64,000 nucleotides of DNA from Andeanibacterium sp036384795 (GCA_036384795.1 DASVLP010000062.1:1-64000); one strand, 5' to 3'; shown: positions 1 to 13,973, counted from the first letter of the stretch. The notes: generated by a model not told the origin, from the letters alone. A program made the numbers and translations.

Positions 1-1
1 C

Positions 2-793
2 GCGATCGAAATCGCTCCCGGAATCCGCGAAGGTCTTGCGCAGCTGCAGGAGGCGCTCGCGCCTTCGCCGTTCGACCCCGCGACCGCACGGCGCAGGTTC
101 CGGATCAACGCGGGCGCGTATTTCTGTGCCTTGCTGGTGCCGGAACTGATCGCGCGCGCCCGGCGGCTCGCGCCCGGCGTGTTCTTCGAGATCGGCGGGC
201 CGGCCCCTGGCCTGCTCGCGGCCCTCGATGACGGGCGGGCGGATCTCGCATTCGGCGCGTTCGGCAAGGCGCCACCGCGGCTGGTCCGCCATTCGCTGTT
301 CCATGAGGAAATGGTGTGGATCGCAGCCCGGGACAATCCTCTGTGCAAGCGCCCGGAAGCGTTCGCGGATTTGCCTTCTCATTCCCGCCTTGAAGTCGCC
401 GTGGGCCAGCCGTTCCCGGGCCACGGCGCGTATAGCTGGGAGGGCGGACTGGAACGCCTGGTGGTGACGCCGTTTGCGGAGGAGGATGGGCTCGCCGGCT
501 ATCGCGAGGGATCGCAGCGGCTGCACGATCCGATCACCGCGATCGCCACGGTCGCGGCGACCGATCTCGTCGCGCAAGTGCCCCGCCGCCTGGCGGAGAA
601 GAGCGCCCGGGAACAACGCATCGTAGTCGTCGAAACCCGCGGAGAATCGAGCCGCGTCGAGATGGCGATGCTCTGGCACAGCCGCCTCGCGGCCGACGAG
701 GGCCTTGGGTGGCTGCGCCAGCTCGCGCTCGATTGCCTCGGCCTGCCTCAGGCCTCGGCCGAACCGTTCGGCGCAAAAACAGAACGCCGCTAA
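2..793 (+). CDS. LysR-type transcriptional regulator, 5' end cut off by window
   Basis: The frame is open from the window edge, so the true start and the N-terminal winged helix lie outside. The 263 residues seen begin in the linker helix (GIREGLAQLQEAL) and continue with a LysR substrate-binding fold: strand RFRIN, a LVPELIARAR helix, the DDGRADLAFGAF segment typical of the ligand-binding lobe, and the late TVAATDLVAQVPRRLAE segment. LysR proteins are usually about 300 residues, so roughly 40-60 residues are missing. A cytoplasmic DNA-binding regulator responding to a small effector is expected from the family; the effector and targets cannot be read from this fragment. A TTG at 131 would give a shorter frame, but upstream codons keep the family sequence, so it is not the start. 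Confidence 0.85.
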   Translation, partial: AIEIAPGIREGLAQLQEALAPSPFDPATARRRFRINAGAYFCALLVPELIARARRLAPGVFFEIGGPAPGLLAALDDGRADLAFGAFGKAPPRLVRHSLFHEEMVWIAARDNPLCKRPEAFADLPSHSRLEVAVGQPFPGHGAYSWEGGLERLVVTPFAEEDGLAGYREGSQRLHDPITAIATVAATDLVAQVPRRLAEKSAREQRIVVVETRGESSRVEMAMLWHSRLAADEGLGWLRQLALDCLGLPQASAEPFGAKTERR

Positions 794-883
794 AGCCGCG
801 TTCATAAAAGTCGGGTAACGAAGGGCGGTCGGCAGATTCGCCGGCGGGATCGGTTCGCGGCTTGCCGCGCGGGACGGGACGAA

Positions 884-1645
884 TTGCGGTTTCCAGGTTG
901 GCTGCTCGCGCTCTGCGCGGGGGCGGCGGCGGTTTATCCGGCGCAGAATTCACAGGGGCTCGAGGCCCGGCCGTTGACGCCTGCGTCGGCAGCGCGGCCG
1001 GTCGTGGCGATCATCGACAGCGGCATCGCCCGTACCCCCGGCTTGGGCGACGCGGTGATCGCGGAATACGATATGGCCGCCACTCCCGCTCGCCCCGCGT
1101 TTCAGCCGCGCTACGACCACGGCACGATGGTCGCGACGATCCTCCTGCGGCAGGCGCGGCGGCCGGTCGACATCGTCTCGCTCAGGATCGACGATCCGGC
1201 GGGCTGTCCGCAAGGAAGCGCGCCGCCGTGCCAGCCCAGCGCCGCGCCGATCGCGCGCGCGATCCGCAAGGCGACCGAGCTGGGCGTCTCGGCGATCAAT
1301 ATCTCACTCAACCTGAAGGATGATCCCTCGATCGTCGAGGCGGTACGCGAAGCAACCGCTCAGGGCATCAGGGTGGTGATGGCCGCGGGCAACGCCGGGC
1401 TCGACCGGCCCGGCAACCTCGGCATGGCCAAAGCCGGCTTTCCGAACGCCGTGCTGGTCGGCGCGCTCGATGGCACCGGCCGGCCGTGGACGGGCACCAA
1501 CCGCCCAGAGGCGGGGACGCCAGGCTATCTCTACGTCTGGCAGCCAGGGGTGAAGGTGCCCACGGTGCTGGCGAACGGCGCCAAAGTGGTCGCGACCGGC
1601 ACCTCGTTCGCGGTGCCGATCGAAACGGCGAGCCTCCTCGACTGA
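884..1645 (+). CDS. Small subtilisin-like (S8) serine protease
   Basis: 253 residues. A short hydrophobic N-terminus (FPGWLLALCAGAAAVYPA) looks like an export signal. All S8 landmarks are visible: Asp45 in VAIIDSG, His79 in YDHGT, the oxyanion Asn170 in AAGNAG and Ser241 in GTSFA. An intact triad suggests an active peptidase, probably periplasmic or membrane-anchored. The start is a TTG at 884 preceded by GGGACGGGA; no in-frame ATG is closer to the signal-like segment. The protein stops only 12 residues after the catalytic Ser, whereas S8 domains usually continue for a few tens of residues, so the C-terminus is unusually short. It converges with the SDR gene on the other strand with a 9-base gap. 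Substrate unknown. Confidence 0.8.
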   Translation: MRFPGWLLALCAGAAAVYPAQNSQGLEARPLTPASAARPVVAIIDSGIARTPGLGDAVIAEYDMAATPARPAFQPRYDHGTMVATILLRQARRPVDIVSLRIDDPAGCPQGSAPPCQPSAAPIARAIRKATELGVSAINISLNLKDDPSIVEAVREATAQGIRVVMAAGNAGLDRPGNLGMAKAGFPNAVLVGALDGTGRPWTGTNRPEAGTPGYLYVWQPGVKVPTVLANGAKVVATGTSFAVPIETASLLD

Positions 1646-1654
1646 CCCTGCGCG

Positions 1655-2482
1655 TCAGGCGTGCTCGGCTTCGCGCGCTTTCTCGACTTCCTTGTGGCTG
1701 TCGGATTCCGCCATCCGGCGATGGATCTGCGCGACCAATTCGTCGGGCAGCAGGTCGCCGGCGATCGCCTGCAGCTTGTTCATCATTCCGCTGACGACCT
1801 GGTCTTCATCGGCCAGCATCGCGGCATAGCCGTCCTGCGCGACCTTGGCCGGATCGGCTTTCTTGGCGCGGCCGACCTGTGTGTCTTCCAGCCCGGCGCG
1901 CTCGAAGAAGCGCGTCTCCGTCGCGCCCGGCTCGAGCACCGTCACCGCGACGCCGGTGTTCTTGAGCTCGTTCCTGAGCCCGATGCAGAAGTCGTCGAGA
2001 AATGCCTTGGTCGAATTGTAGACCAGCTGGAAGGCGCCGGGCATGTGGCCGGCGATCGATCCTGTGACGAGAATCCGCCCATCGTCGCGCTCGCGCATCT
2101 GGCGGCCGATCAGCTGGATCAGGTGGATAGTGCCGGTGATGTTGGTGTCGATCACGTGGCGCGCTTCTTTCCAGTCCTCGTCAAGGAACTCGCCGCCCAG
2201 GCCATGGCCGGCATTGGCGATCAGCGCGGCGACCGGCCGGTTGCCGATTGCGGCCGCCAGCTTGTCGAGACCTTCGTCGGTTGCGAGGTCGCATTCGATC
2301 GTCTCGACCGATGCCGCGCCGGCCGCACGCGATTGCGCCTCGGCGTCCGAAAGATCGCGATCGGCCGCGAGGATCAGGTCGACGCCATCGCGGGCGGCGC
2401 ATTTGGCCAGCTCGAGCCCAATGCCGCTGGACGCGCCGGTGACCACCACCAGGCCGCTGAGCTTGTCGATCTTGCCGCGCAT
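1655..2482 (-). CDS. SDR family NAD(P)-dependent oxidoreductase
   Basis: 275-residue classical short-chain dehydrogenase. Cofactor motif TGASSGIG lies at residues 15-22, the NAG motif is in LIANAGHG, the catalytic Ser is in GSIAGH and the Tyr/Lys pair is in YNSTK. An Asp after strand 2 (ILAADRD) would fit NAD, but preference is not certain. The start is the ATG at 2482, which overlaps the stop of the upstream alcohol dehydrogenase in a TGATG junction, so the two are translationally coupled. An upstream in-frame extension to 2563 lies inside the dehydrogenase gene and was rejected. Last gene of the operon SRPBCC / alcohol dehydrogenase / SDR. The substrate cannot be named. Confidence 0.9.
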   Translation of the reverse strand: MRGKIDKLSGLVVVTGASSGIGLELAKCAARDGVDLILAADRDLSDAEAQSRAAGAASVETIECDLATDEGLDKLAAAIGNRPVAALIANAGHGLGGEFLDEDWKEARHVIDTNITGTIHLIQLIGRQMRERDDGRILVTGSIAGHMPGAFQLVYNSTKAFLDDFCIGLRNELKNTGVAVTVLEPGATETRFFERAGLEDTQVGRAKKADPAKVAQDGYAAMLADEDQVVSGMMNKLQAIAGDLLPDELVAQIHRRMAESDSHKEVEKAREAEHA

Positions 2483-3705
2483 CACACGTTCTCCATCGCT
2501 TGGGTTTCGTCTGCCGGGGCGGAACTGGGCTCCATTCCGGGCTTGAGGACCACCTTGGTCCATTCATCCTGCTTGTCCTTGAAATTGCGGTAGGCCATCG
2601 CCGCGTCTTCGAGCGGCAGGCGGTGGCTGATGAGGAAAGTCGTATCGAGCTTGCCTTCCTCGATCATGCTCAGCAGCAGGTTGGTGTACTTGTGGACGTG
2701 GGTCTGCCCGGTGCGGACCTGCAGGCCCTTTTCCATCAGCGCCCCGGTGGGGAACTTGTCGGTCATCCCCCCATAGACGCCCGGGATCGACACTCGCCCG
2801 CCGTTGCGCACGGCGAGGATCGCCTGGCGCATCGCGTGCGCGCGGTCGGCGCCGATGCCGACTTTCTGCTTCACGATTTCGGTCAGATTGTCGATCGCGA
2901 ATCCGTGCGCTTCCATGCCCACCGCATCGATCGTCGCGTCGACGCCGATGCCGCCGCTCATCTCCATCAGCGCTTCCATCACGTTGCTCTCGCGGAAGTT
3001 GACCACTTCGGCGCCGAGCTGCTTCGCCAGCTCGAGCCGGTGCGGGTAGTGGTCGATCGCGATCACTTTGCTCGCGCCCATCAGGATCGCCGACTGGACC
3101 GCGAACAGCCCGACCGGGCCGCAGCCCCACACCGCCACGGTGTCGTCGGGGCCGATCTGGGCGTTCTCCGCCGCCTGCCAGCCGGTCGGCAGGATGTCGG
3201 TCAGGAACAGCACCTGATCGTCGTCGAGATGATCCGGCACCGCCACTGGGCCGACGTCGCTGAACGGTACGCGGACGTATTCCGCCTGCCCGCCCGAATA
3301 GCCGCCGGTAAGGTGCGAATAGCCGAAAATGCCTGCCATCGGTTGCCCGTAGAGCGGCGTGGTCATGTCCTGCTTTTCGACCGGGTTCGAATTCTCGCAG
3401 CACGAATACTGCTCGATCCTGCAGTGGAAGCATTGGCCGCAGGCGATCGGGAAGGGCACGATCACCCGCTGGCCGATTTCGAGCGTGCTGGCAGAACCCT
3501 TCTCGACCACTTCGCCCATGAACTCGTGGCCCAGGATGTCGCCCGGCAGCAGCCCGGGGATCACGCCATCGTACAAGTGCAGGTCCGAGCCGCAGATCGC
3601 GGTCGAGGTGATCCTGAGGATCGCGTCCTTCGGGTTGATGATCTCGGGATCGGCGACTGTCTCGACGCGGACGTCCTGCGTTCCCTGCCAAGTGAGTGCG
3701 CGCAT
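2482..3705 (-). CDS. Zinc-dependent alcohol dehydrogenase (MDR superfamily)
   Basis: 407 residues, matching glutathione-independent formaldehyde/threonine-dehydrogenase-like MDR proteins in length and order. Catalytic zinc ligands Cys38 (ICGSDLH) and His60-Glu61 (LGHEFMG) are present, as is the structural zinc set Cys89, Cys92, Cys95 and Cys102 or Cys103. The Rossmann fingerprint is VWGCGPVGLFAVQ, followed by an acidic residue in AIDHYPHRLELAK that suggests NAD use. It is expected to oxidise an alcohol or hydroxymethyl substrate in the cytoplasm. It sits 3 bases downstream of an SRPBCC gene and overlaps the following SDR by one base, so the three are one transcript. The pairing suggests sequential redox steps or stress-related aldehyde handling; that is inference. 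Confidence 0.9.
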   Translation of the reverse strand: MRALTWQGTQDVRVETVADPEIINPKDAILRITSTAICGSDLHLYDGVIPGLLPGDILGHEFMGEVVEKGSASTLEIGQRVIVPFPIACGQCFHCRIEQYSCCENSNPVEKQDMTTPLYGQPMAGIFGYSHLTGGYSGGQAEYVRVPFSDVGPVAVPDHLDDDQVLFLTDILPTGWQAAENAQIGPDDTVAVWGCGPVGLFAVQSAILMGASKVIAIDHYPHRLELAKQLGAEVVNFRESNVMEALMEMSGGIGVDATIDAVGMEAHGFAIDNLTEIVKQKVGIGADRAHAMRQAILAVRNGGRVSIPGVYGGMTDKFPTGALMEKGLQVRTGQTHVHKYTNLLLSMIEEGKLDTTFLISHRLPLEDAAMAYRNFKDKQDEWTKVVLKPGMEPSSAPADETQAMENV

Positions 3706-3708
3706 GGC

Positions 3709-4371
3709 TCAGGCCTCCTCTTCCAGCTTGGCTTTGCGGGTTTCGGCTTTGGTGCGCGCCGACGTGGCGATTTCGCCCGTCTCCATCAGCATCTTGAACC
3801 GCTTCAAATCATGGCGCGCCTGGATTGCCGGCTCGCGCAGGAAGGCTTTGGCAAAGATCTTCCCCATTGCGCCCGCCGGCGGCTTGTATCGGATCACCAA
3901 CGTGACCCGGGTGCCGCGCTCACCGGGGGCATCGGCGAAGGTCACGCGGCCTTCGGTCTCGATGTCCGAGCCTTCGACCGACTTCCAGGCGATGACCTCG
4001 CCTTCACGGTCTTCGGTGACTTCGGTCACCACGTCGACCGTCATCCCCGCGGGCGCGCGAATGCGCCAGTTGCTGCGCCCGGGTTCGGCAAGCCGCCTGA
4101 CTTCGAGCAGATTTTCCATGATCTTTGGCAAATTATTGAAATCGCGCCAGAATTGATAAAGCTCTTGCCGCGGCTTCGCGGTAGTCACGGTGCGTCCGCT
4201 GACGTCGAGCCCGCCGTTGCGGTTGCGGCCGGTATAGTCGGGCGCGTCGTCGGGACTGGGCGGCGTGGCTTTGGCTCGCGCCGCCATGAACGCGCCGGCT
4301 CCGACCGCGCCCAGGGTGACGGCAAGGCCGGCGAATGTCTTTGCTTTGTTGGTCATTGGATTGACTCTCAT
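3709..4371 (-). CDS. SRPBCC (polyketide cyclase/START-like) family protein with N-terminal membrane segment
   Basis: 220 residues. A hydrophobic stretch at about residues 8-30 (FAGLAVTLGAVGAGAFMAA) is a membrane anchor or signal. A START/Bet v1-like domain follows: RPRQELYQFWRDFNNLPKIM style opening, central RVTFADAPGERGTRVTLVI strands and a C-terminal helix. Such proteins bind hydrophobic ligands; no ligand is known here. The ATG at 4371 was chosen because GAGG sits 7 bases before it; an upstream ATG at 4389 has no such site. First gene of the operon with the alcohol dehydrogenase (3-base gap) and SDR. A near-consensus EcfG promoter (GGAAC-N17-GGTT) lies at 4388-4413 on this strand, so stress induction is plausible. 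Confidence 0.85.
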   Translation of the reverse strand: MRVNPMTNKAKTFAGLAVTLGAVGAGAFMAARAKATPPSPDDAPDYTGRNRNGGLDVSGRTVTTAKPRQELYQFWRDFNNLPKIMENLLEVRRLAEPGRSNWRIRAPAGMTVDVVTEVTEDREGEVIAWKSVEGSDIETEGRVTFADAPGERGTRVTLVIRYKPPAGAMGKIFAKAFLREPAIQARHDLKRFKMLMETGEIATSARTKAETRKAKLEEEA

Positions 4372-4387
4372 ATGCTGACCTCGAGCC

Positions 4388-4413
4388 AACCTCTCGGAAG
4401 CGAACGCCGTTCC
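4388..4413 (-). promoter_or_regulatory. Near-consensus EcfG-type promoter of the SRPBCC operon
   Basis: On the minus strand: GGAAC (4413-4409), 17-base spacer, GGTT (4391-4388), one mismatch in the -10 part. It lies about 10-15 bases before the ATG at 4371, so a start there would be nearly leaderless. Confidence 0.4.
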
Positions 4414-4471
4414 GGCAGGTCGTCGCAGGTGGAAGCGGTTTCAGCCGGTCGGCCTCGCGCTTAAGCTGCGA

Positions 4472-4759
4472 TCACTCCGCTGCGGCGCGTTCGACGAACT
4501 TGTTGAACCGGCTGGTGTCGCCCCCTTCGGTGCGGTCCTGGTGCAGGAACGCGAGCTTGTTTTCGTCGAAGGCGGCGAAAAACGCGTCCCAGCCGATCTC
4601 TTCGAGCCGATCGTCGTCGTTGCCGCCGGGCTCGTCGAAATCGACGCGCAACAAGCCGCCGCCGTCACCTGCGCCTTTGACGCGCGCCGGACGGCCGCCG
4701 CGCTCTTCGATCCATTTGCGGATTTTATCGTGGTCCGTGGTGGTAGTTGCGCTGCTCAT
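4472..4759 (-). CDS. Conserved hypothetical protein, 95 residues
   Basis: A small acidic soluble protein opening with TDHDKIRKWIEERGGRPA, followed by LRVDFDEPGGNDDDRLEEI, WDAFFAAFDENKLAFLHQD and a SRFNKFVERA end. From memory, this layout (KIRKWxEERGGxPA, then WDxFFxxFDENxLAFLYQ) recurs in many alphaproteobacterial genomes as a hypothetical protein, sometimes labelled as a glucan-branching-enzyme neighbour; no biochemical role is known to me. The ATG at 4759 follows AGAGGA at an 8-base distance and was preferred to an in-frame start at 4789. It is separated from the SRPBCC operon by 100 bases. No membrane segment or signal is seen. Confidence 0.75.
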   Translation of the reverse strand: MSSATTTTDHDKIRKWIEERGGRPARVKGAGDGGGLLRVDFDEPGGNDDDRLEEIGWDAFFAAFDENKLAFLHQDRTEGGDTSRFNKFVERAAAE

Positions 4760-4902
4760 GGATGAGATCCTCTTCGGAGTTTTCGTCATCCAATTCTACT
4801 TGTGCGGGACGAGGGCCGTTCCGCACCCGCCGTCACCGCACGATAAACAGCGCGCGAGGTGCGACAGGGCGCCGTCATGTCGACAGCGTAGGTGGCGAGG
4901 GC

Positions 4903-6929
4903 TCAGGCCGAGGCGAGCAGGCGCTTGAGTTCGCGGAAGTCGACCGGCTTGTGGATCACCGGCACGTGCGGCTTGCCGTTCCTGATCCGCTCCTGCGGAT
5001 TGCCGGTCATGATCGCGCCGCGCACGTGCGGCCAGCGCTTGCCTACTTCGTTCAACAAGCTGAGCCCGTCCATCCCCGGCATCGAGAAATCGGTCAGCAC
5101 GAAGGGGGGCTCGGCAGTCCGCGTTTCGAGCAGGCTGAGCGCCTGCTCGGAGTCTTCGGCAACCGTTACCTCGAGCCCCAGGTCGCGCAGCTGCTCGGAA
5201 AGGATCGTTCGCACCTTGCTGTCATCGTCGACCACCAGAACCGACGAGACCAGGGCCGGTTCGGCGTCCCCGTGCGCGGCGCCATCGACGAGCTTGTGGT
5301 TGGTCTCCGCAGCCGGAACGATCAGCTCGATCTGGGTCCCGCGCCCGCTCTCGCTGGTAATCCGCAACGCGCCGCCCGATTGCTGGATGAAGCCGGACAC
5401 CATCGGCAGACCGAGGCCGGTTCCTTCGCCGGCGGCCTTGGTGGTGAAGAACGGCTCGGTCACCCGCTCGATCAACTCGGGCGGAATGCCGGAGCCCTCG
5501 TCGCGCACGCTGATCCTCAGGTAATCGCGCGAGCGGTCGAGCAGGCGCGGCGCCTCACGCGCGTCGACGCGGTCGACCCTCACCATGATCTTGCCGCCCT
5601 CGGGCATCGCGTCGCGGGCATTGATCAGCAGGTTGACCAGGCTCAACTCGAGCTGCCCCTCGTCGGCGTAGATCCACAAGCCCACGTCGGGCACGTCCCA
5701 CTCCACCGTGATGTTGTCGCCCAGCGCGTGTGCGATCAGCCCGGCGACCGAATCCCGCAGCTTGGTAGGCGCGATCGCGGTGGGCGAGAGCTCCTGCTTG
5801 CGGGCGAAAGCCATCAGGCGGCGGACCAGCTCGGCCCCGCTTTCGGCCGCGTGGCGCATCTGGTCGACGATCTTCTGCTCACGCTCACCGAGTCCCGCGC
5901 GCGCTTCCAGCAATGAAAGTCCGCCGAGAACGACCGCGAGCAAGTTATTGAAATCGTGGGCGACACCCCCGGTCAGCTGACCCAAGGCTTCGGACTTGCG
6001 AGCCTGGATCAGCTGCTGCTCGAGCTCGCGCTGGTCCGAGATGTCGAGCAGCGTGCCGGCATATTCGATCGGCTTGCCCGCCGGATCGCGCAACAGCACG
6101 GCTTGATCGAGAAAGTGCTTGTAACGTCCATCGGCGCATTGCCAGCGGTATTCGACCGCCATCGTGCCGCTGCGCCTGCGGTTGGCGACCGCCTTGAGCG
6201 TGCGCTCGCGGTCTTCCGGATGGAGCCGTTCCTGCCACAGGTGCGGATTGGCTTGCACGTCTTCGAACCGGTAGCCGGTCACCGCGGCGAAGTTTCCGCC
6301 CACCAGGTGCGGGACCCGCGGATCGGCATCAAGTCCCTCGAGGTAGAGGATGATCGGCAACGCTTCGAGGATCGCCGCCTGCCGCAACCGGGCCTGCTGC
6401 AGCTCGCGCTCGTAGACCAGCGCCTCGTGCTCCGCCCGCAGCGCCGCCTCGCGCAGTTCCTGCTCGGCCGCCGCCTGGCTTGCGACCTGCTGGCGCAGCT
6501 CGAACAGGTCCACGAACACCGCGACCTTCGATTTCAGCACCACCGGATCGACCGGCTTGAACACGTAGTCGACCGCGCCCATCGAATAACCGCGCATCAG
6601 GTGCTCGGTTTCCTTGTTCACCGCCGAGAGAAAGATGATCGGGATGCGCGCGGTCGCCGAGCGCTGGCGGATCAGTGCGGCGGTTTCATAGCCATCCATC
6701 TCCGGCATGAAGACGTCGAGCAGGATCACGGCGAAATCGCCCTTCAGCAGCTCGCGCAGCGCCGTCTTGCCGTTGTTGGCGGTGACGATCGTCGCGATCG
6801 GATCCAGGATCTCCGAAAGCGCCAGCAGGTTGCGCTCGTCATCGTCGACCAGCAGCACGCGCGGCCGGCGCTCCTCTGCGGGCAGGTTTCGTTCCTCGGG
6901 CACGCGGGCTTTCACGGCAGAAGGCTTCA

Positions 6930-6930
<1 letters not shown>
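4903..6930 (-). CDS. Hybrid sensor kinase: receiver - PAS - histidine kinase - receiver
   Basis: 675 residues, no membrane segment. Order: receiver (about 25-140, VLLVDDD and phospho-Asp in ILLDVFMPEMDG), a helical linker, PAS/PAC (about 195-310), HisKA with the phospho-His in VAHDFNNLLA, HATPase with DEGSGIP and GTGLGLPMV boxes, and a C-terminal receiver (about 560-675, Asp in VLTDFSMPGMDG, Lys in VIHKPVD). The start is the ATG at 6930, which overlaps the stop of the giant upstream HAMP kinase in a TGATG junction; the longer frame to 7074 lies inside that gene. A receiver at the N-terminus is what a kinase needs to take phosphate from another kinase, so this is probably a downstream relay partner of the HAMP protein. 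That link is inference. Confidence 0.9.
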
Positions 6931-12308
<5,378 letters not shown>

Positions 12309-12499
12309 ACAACGCCTCCCGCAGGTGAACGGGAGCGTCCCACTCCCCCGTAAGAACACAAAACCTCACTCGGGCTCGGGTTCCCGACCCTTGCGCTAAA
12401 GTTTTCGCTTGGTCGAAATTGCGGTTGTCATAAGGGTTGGAAAGTTTAGGAGGAGGCCTCCACGCGAAGCAAGGGACCGACCATCGACAACGCGAGCGG

Positions 12500-12871
12500 A
12501 TGCCTGATCAAGATCATCTTGAATCCTTTATCGGCAACAGTTTCCGATCTGTCTGGGCGCTCGAGGTCCTGAAGTTTCTCGTCGAGAATCCTCAACGTTC
12601 TTTTTCCTCCGACGAATTGATCACCTCTCTGCGCGTGAGCGAAGCTGTGGTATCGCAAAGCGTGGGCAATCTTCTGGCGGCGGGCTTTGTGATCGTGGAC
12701 GGCGAAGGCCGGGTTCAACTGCATCATGCGAGCGAACGTCAATCCGCGCTCGTGCGCTCGGCGATCGACCTTTATCTCAGGAGCCCGGACAAAGTCCGCC
12801 GGCTGATCGTCGCGCAATCGTCGCCGGGCATCACCGCGTTCGCCGACGCATTCAAACTGCGGAAGGACTAA
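12500..12871 (+). CDS. Winged-helix DNA-binding protein, putative
   Basis: 123 residues. An N-terminal helix (FIGNSFRSVWALEVLKFLVE) leads to a predicted winged helix: SFSSDELITSLRVSEAVVSQ as the helix-turn-helix, a recognition helix VGNLLAAGFVIV, and a wing DGEGRVQLHH. The C-terminal half (IDLYLRSPDKVRRLIVAQS) could mediate dimerisation. It looks like a MarR-type regulator, but no family could be named. The ATG at 12500 is preferred over one at 12437, because only from here does the sequence look like protein. The next gene follows after 4 bases, giving an apparent operon with two small membrane proteins. It is divergent from the HAMP kinase. Confidence 0.75.
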   Translation: MPDQDHLESFIGNSFRSVWALEVLKFLVENPQRSFSSDELITSLRVSEAVVSQSVGNLLAAGFVIVDGEGRVQLHHASERQSALVRSAIDLYLRSPDKVRRLIVAQSSPGITAFADAFKLRKD

Positions 12872-12875
12872 GGGG

Positions 12876-13151
12876 ATGGGGACCTTGTTTCCGACGCTGG
12901 TCTATCTGCTGTGCTTCGCCACCAGCACGGCATGCGCGGGGCTGCTCGCCCGCAGCTATCTTCGTACCAGGATGCGGCTGTTGATGTGGAGCGCGCTGTG
13001 CTTCGTGTTCCTTGCGGGCAACAACTTCCTGGTCATCCTCGACCTGCTGGTCTTCCCACAGACAGATTTTCGCGCCTGGCGCTCGCTGACCTCGCTTGCC
13101 GCGGTCTGCGTGCTGTTGTTCGGCTTCGTCTGGGATTCGTCGGAGGGCTGA
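12876..13151 (+). CDS. DUF5985-type small membrane protein
   Basis: 91 residues with three predicted membrane helices: LVYLLCFATSTACAGLLA, LMWSALCFVFLAGNNFLVI with the following LDLLVF, and LAAVCVLLFGFVW. Short basic connectors (RSYLRTRMR) suggest an N-out/C-in or similar topology. Size and helix pattern fit the DUF5985 family as I remember it; its function is unknown. The ATG at 12876 follows AAGGGG, and the stop is 1 base before the next start, so it is translated together with the following paralogue. The arrangement winged helix / DUF5985 / DUF5985 appears to be one transcript. Confidence 0.75.
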   Translation: MGTLFPTLVYLLCFATSTACAGLLARSYLRTRMRLLMWSALCFVFLAGNNFLVILDLLVFPQTDFRAWRSLTSLAAVCVLLFGFVWDSSEG

Positions 13152-13152
13152 A

Positions 13153-13428
13153 ATGGAGACGTTCTATAGCTTCCTTTCCGGCGCGATCGCGATGGGGTTC
13201 GTGATCGCGGGTCTCTTCTTCGCGCGGTTCTGGTCGCGCACGCGCGATCGACTGTTCTTCGGCTTCGCGTCGGCTTTCTGGCTGCTCGGCATTTCGCAGA
13301 CGGTAATGACGCTGACCGACATTCCCGTCGAGGAACGCAGCTGGCTTTACCTGCTTCGCCTCGCGGCGTTCCTGCTCATTCTCTATGCATTCTGGCTGCA
13401 GAACCGCCGCCGCGACACGCCGCGCTAG
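13153..13428 (+). CDS. DUF5985-type small membrane protein (second copy)
   Basis: 91 residues, three predicted membrane helices (LSGAIAMGFVIAGLFFARF, LFFGFASAFWLLGISQTVM and LYLLRLAAFLLILYAFWL) and a basic C-terminus (QNRRRDTPR). It resembles the preceding 91-residue protein in length, helix spacing and the charged loop after helix 1 (FWSRTRDR against RSYLRTRMR), so the pair probably arose by duplication and may form a heteromer. The ATG at 13153 follows GGAGGGCTGAA. Last gene of the small operon; it converges with the gene ending at 13436. Function unknown. Confidence 0.75.
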   Translation: METFYSFLSGAIAMGFVIAGLFFARFWSRTRDRLFFGFASAFWLLGISQTVMTLTDIPVEERSWLYLLRLAAFLLILYAFWLQNRRRDTPR

Positions 13429-13435
13429 GGGCGCG

Positions 13436-13750
13436 CTATCTTTCGATCTTCGCGGTTATCCGGTGCAGGAATGGATGGTTCGGCACTTCCCCGCGGATGA
13501 TCTTCGAGAACAGATGCCCGCCGCCCAGATGCTTGAGCCGCTCTTCCACCAGCAGCACCTCCTCGCGATTGCGGATGTCGATGTGCGCCTTGAGCGTGCC
13601 GTCGAATTCGAAAGTGACATCGGCTGCGTAAGGCAGCTCTTCCATCAGCAGCTTGCGAATTCGGGTCAGTTCGTCCGACACCACCAGCGGGCGCTTGTTT
13701 TCGGGAAACGGTTCTACGCTGCCGCGGGGTTCGCCGATCGGTTCATTCAT
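13436..13750 (-). CDS. Conserved hypothetical protein, 104 residues, under an EcfG-type promoter
   Basis: Soluble protein with a central TFEFDGTLKAHIDIRNRE strand-rich part flanked by helices (DELTRIRKLLMEELPYA and REEVLLVEERLKHL). No family recognised. The ATG at 13750 was chosen because GGAG sits about 8 bases upstream. A longer frame begins at an ATG at 13831, which lies only 7 bases after the -10 element of a perfect EcfG promoter; a leaderless start there would add 27 residues and cannot be excluded. Stress-regulated expression is the only clue to its job. Confidence 0.65.
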   Translation of the reverse strand: MNEPIGEPRGSVEPFPENKRPLVVSDELTRIRKLLMEELPYAADVTFEFDGTLKAHIDIRNREEVLLVEERLKHLGGGHLFSKIIRGEVPNHPFLHRITAKIER

Positions 13751-13838
13751 GGCCTGTGCTCCGAGTGCAGGCTCCCCTCGCTCGGTCAGGCATAGGCGCG
13801 ATCGCGGGCAGCTTGCGATATTGGCATTCATCGCAATT

Positions 13839-13864
13839 AACGCACAGCCGGTCGAGCGGGTTCC
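13839..13864 (-). promoter_or_regulatory. EcfG-type (general stress sigma) promoter
   Basis: On the minus strand: GGAAC (13864-13860), 17-base spacer, CGTT (13842-13839). This is an exact match to the alphaproteobacterial EcfG consensus GGAAC-N16/17-CGTT. Transcription would start near 13832, 82 bases before the ATG at 13750 or directly at the ATG at 13831. Confidence 0.75.
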
Positions 13865-13922
13865 GTCCTCTAATCTTCAATTCGTCGCGTTTTCGGCTGC
13901 CTGAACGCCGTTCAATAGGCAC

Positions 13923-13956
13923 AAAAAAGCGGGCGGAGGACAATGCCTCCGCCCGC
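13923..13956 (-). terminator. Rho-independent terminator of the OmpA gene
   Basis: A perfect 11-bp stem (GCGGGCGGAGG with CCTCCGCCCGC, 13929-13956) with a 6-base loop. Read on the minus strand it is followed by six T (13928-13923). It lies 17 bases past the stop of the OmpA-family gene at 13974, the right place and orientation to end that transcript. Confidence 0.92.
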
Positions 13957-13973
13957 CTGTTGATGTGGGCTCG

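Noticed and set aside
2500..4464. 654-codon plus-strand frame opposite the alcohol dehydrogenase and SRPBCC genes
   Set aside because: Spans two well-supported genes on the other strand and has no family features.
12309..12359. Longer N-terminus of the HAMP kinase from a GTG at 12359
   Set aside because: No ribosome binding site and the extra 17 residues are not HAMP-like; the TTG at 12308 has GGGAGG at a proper distance.
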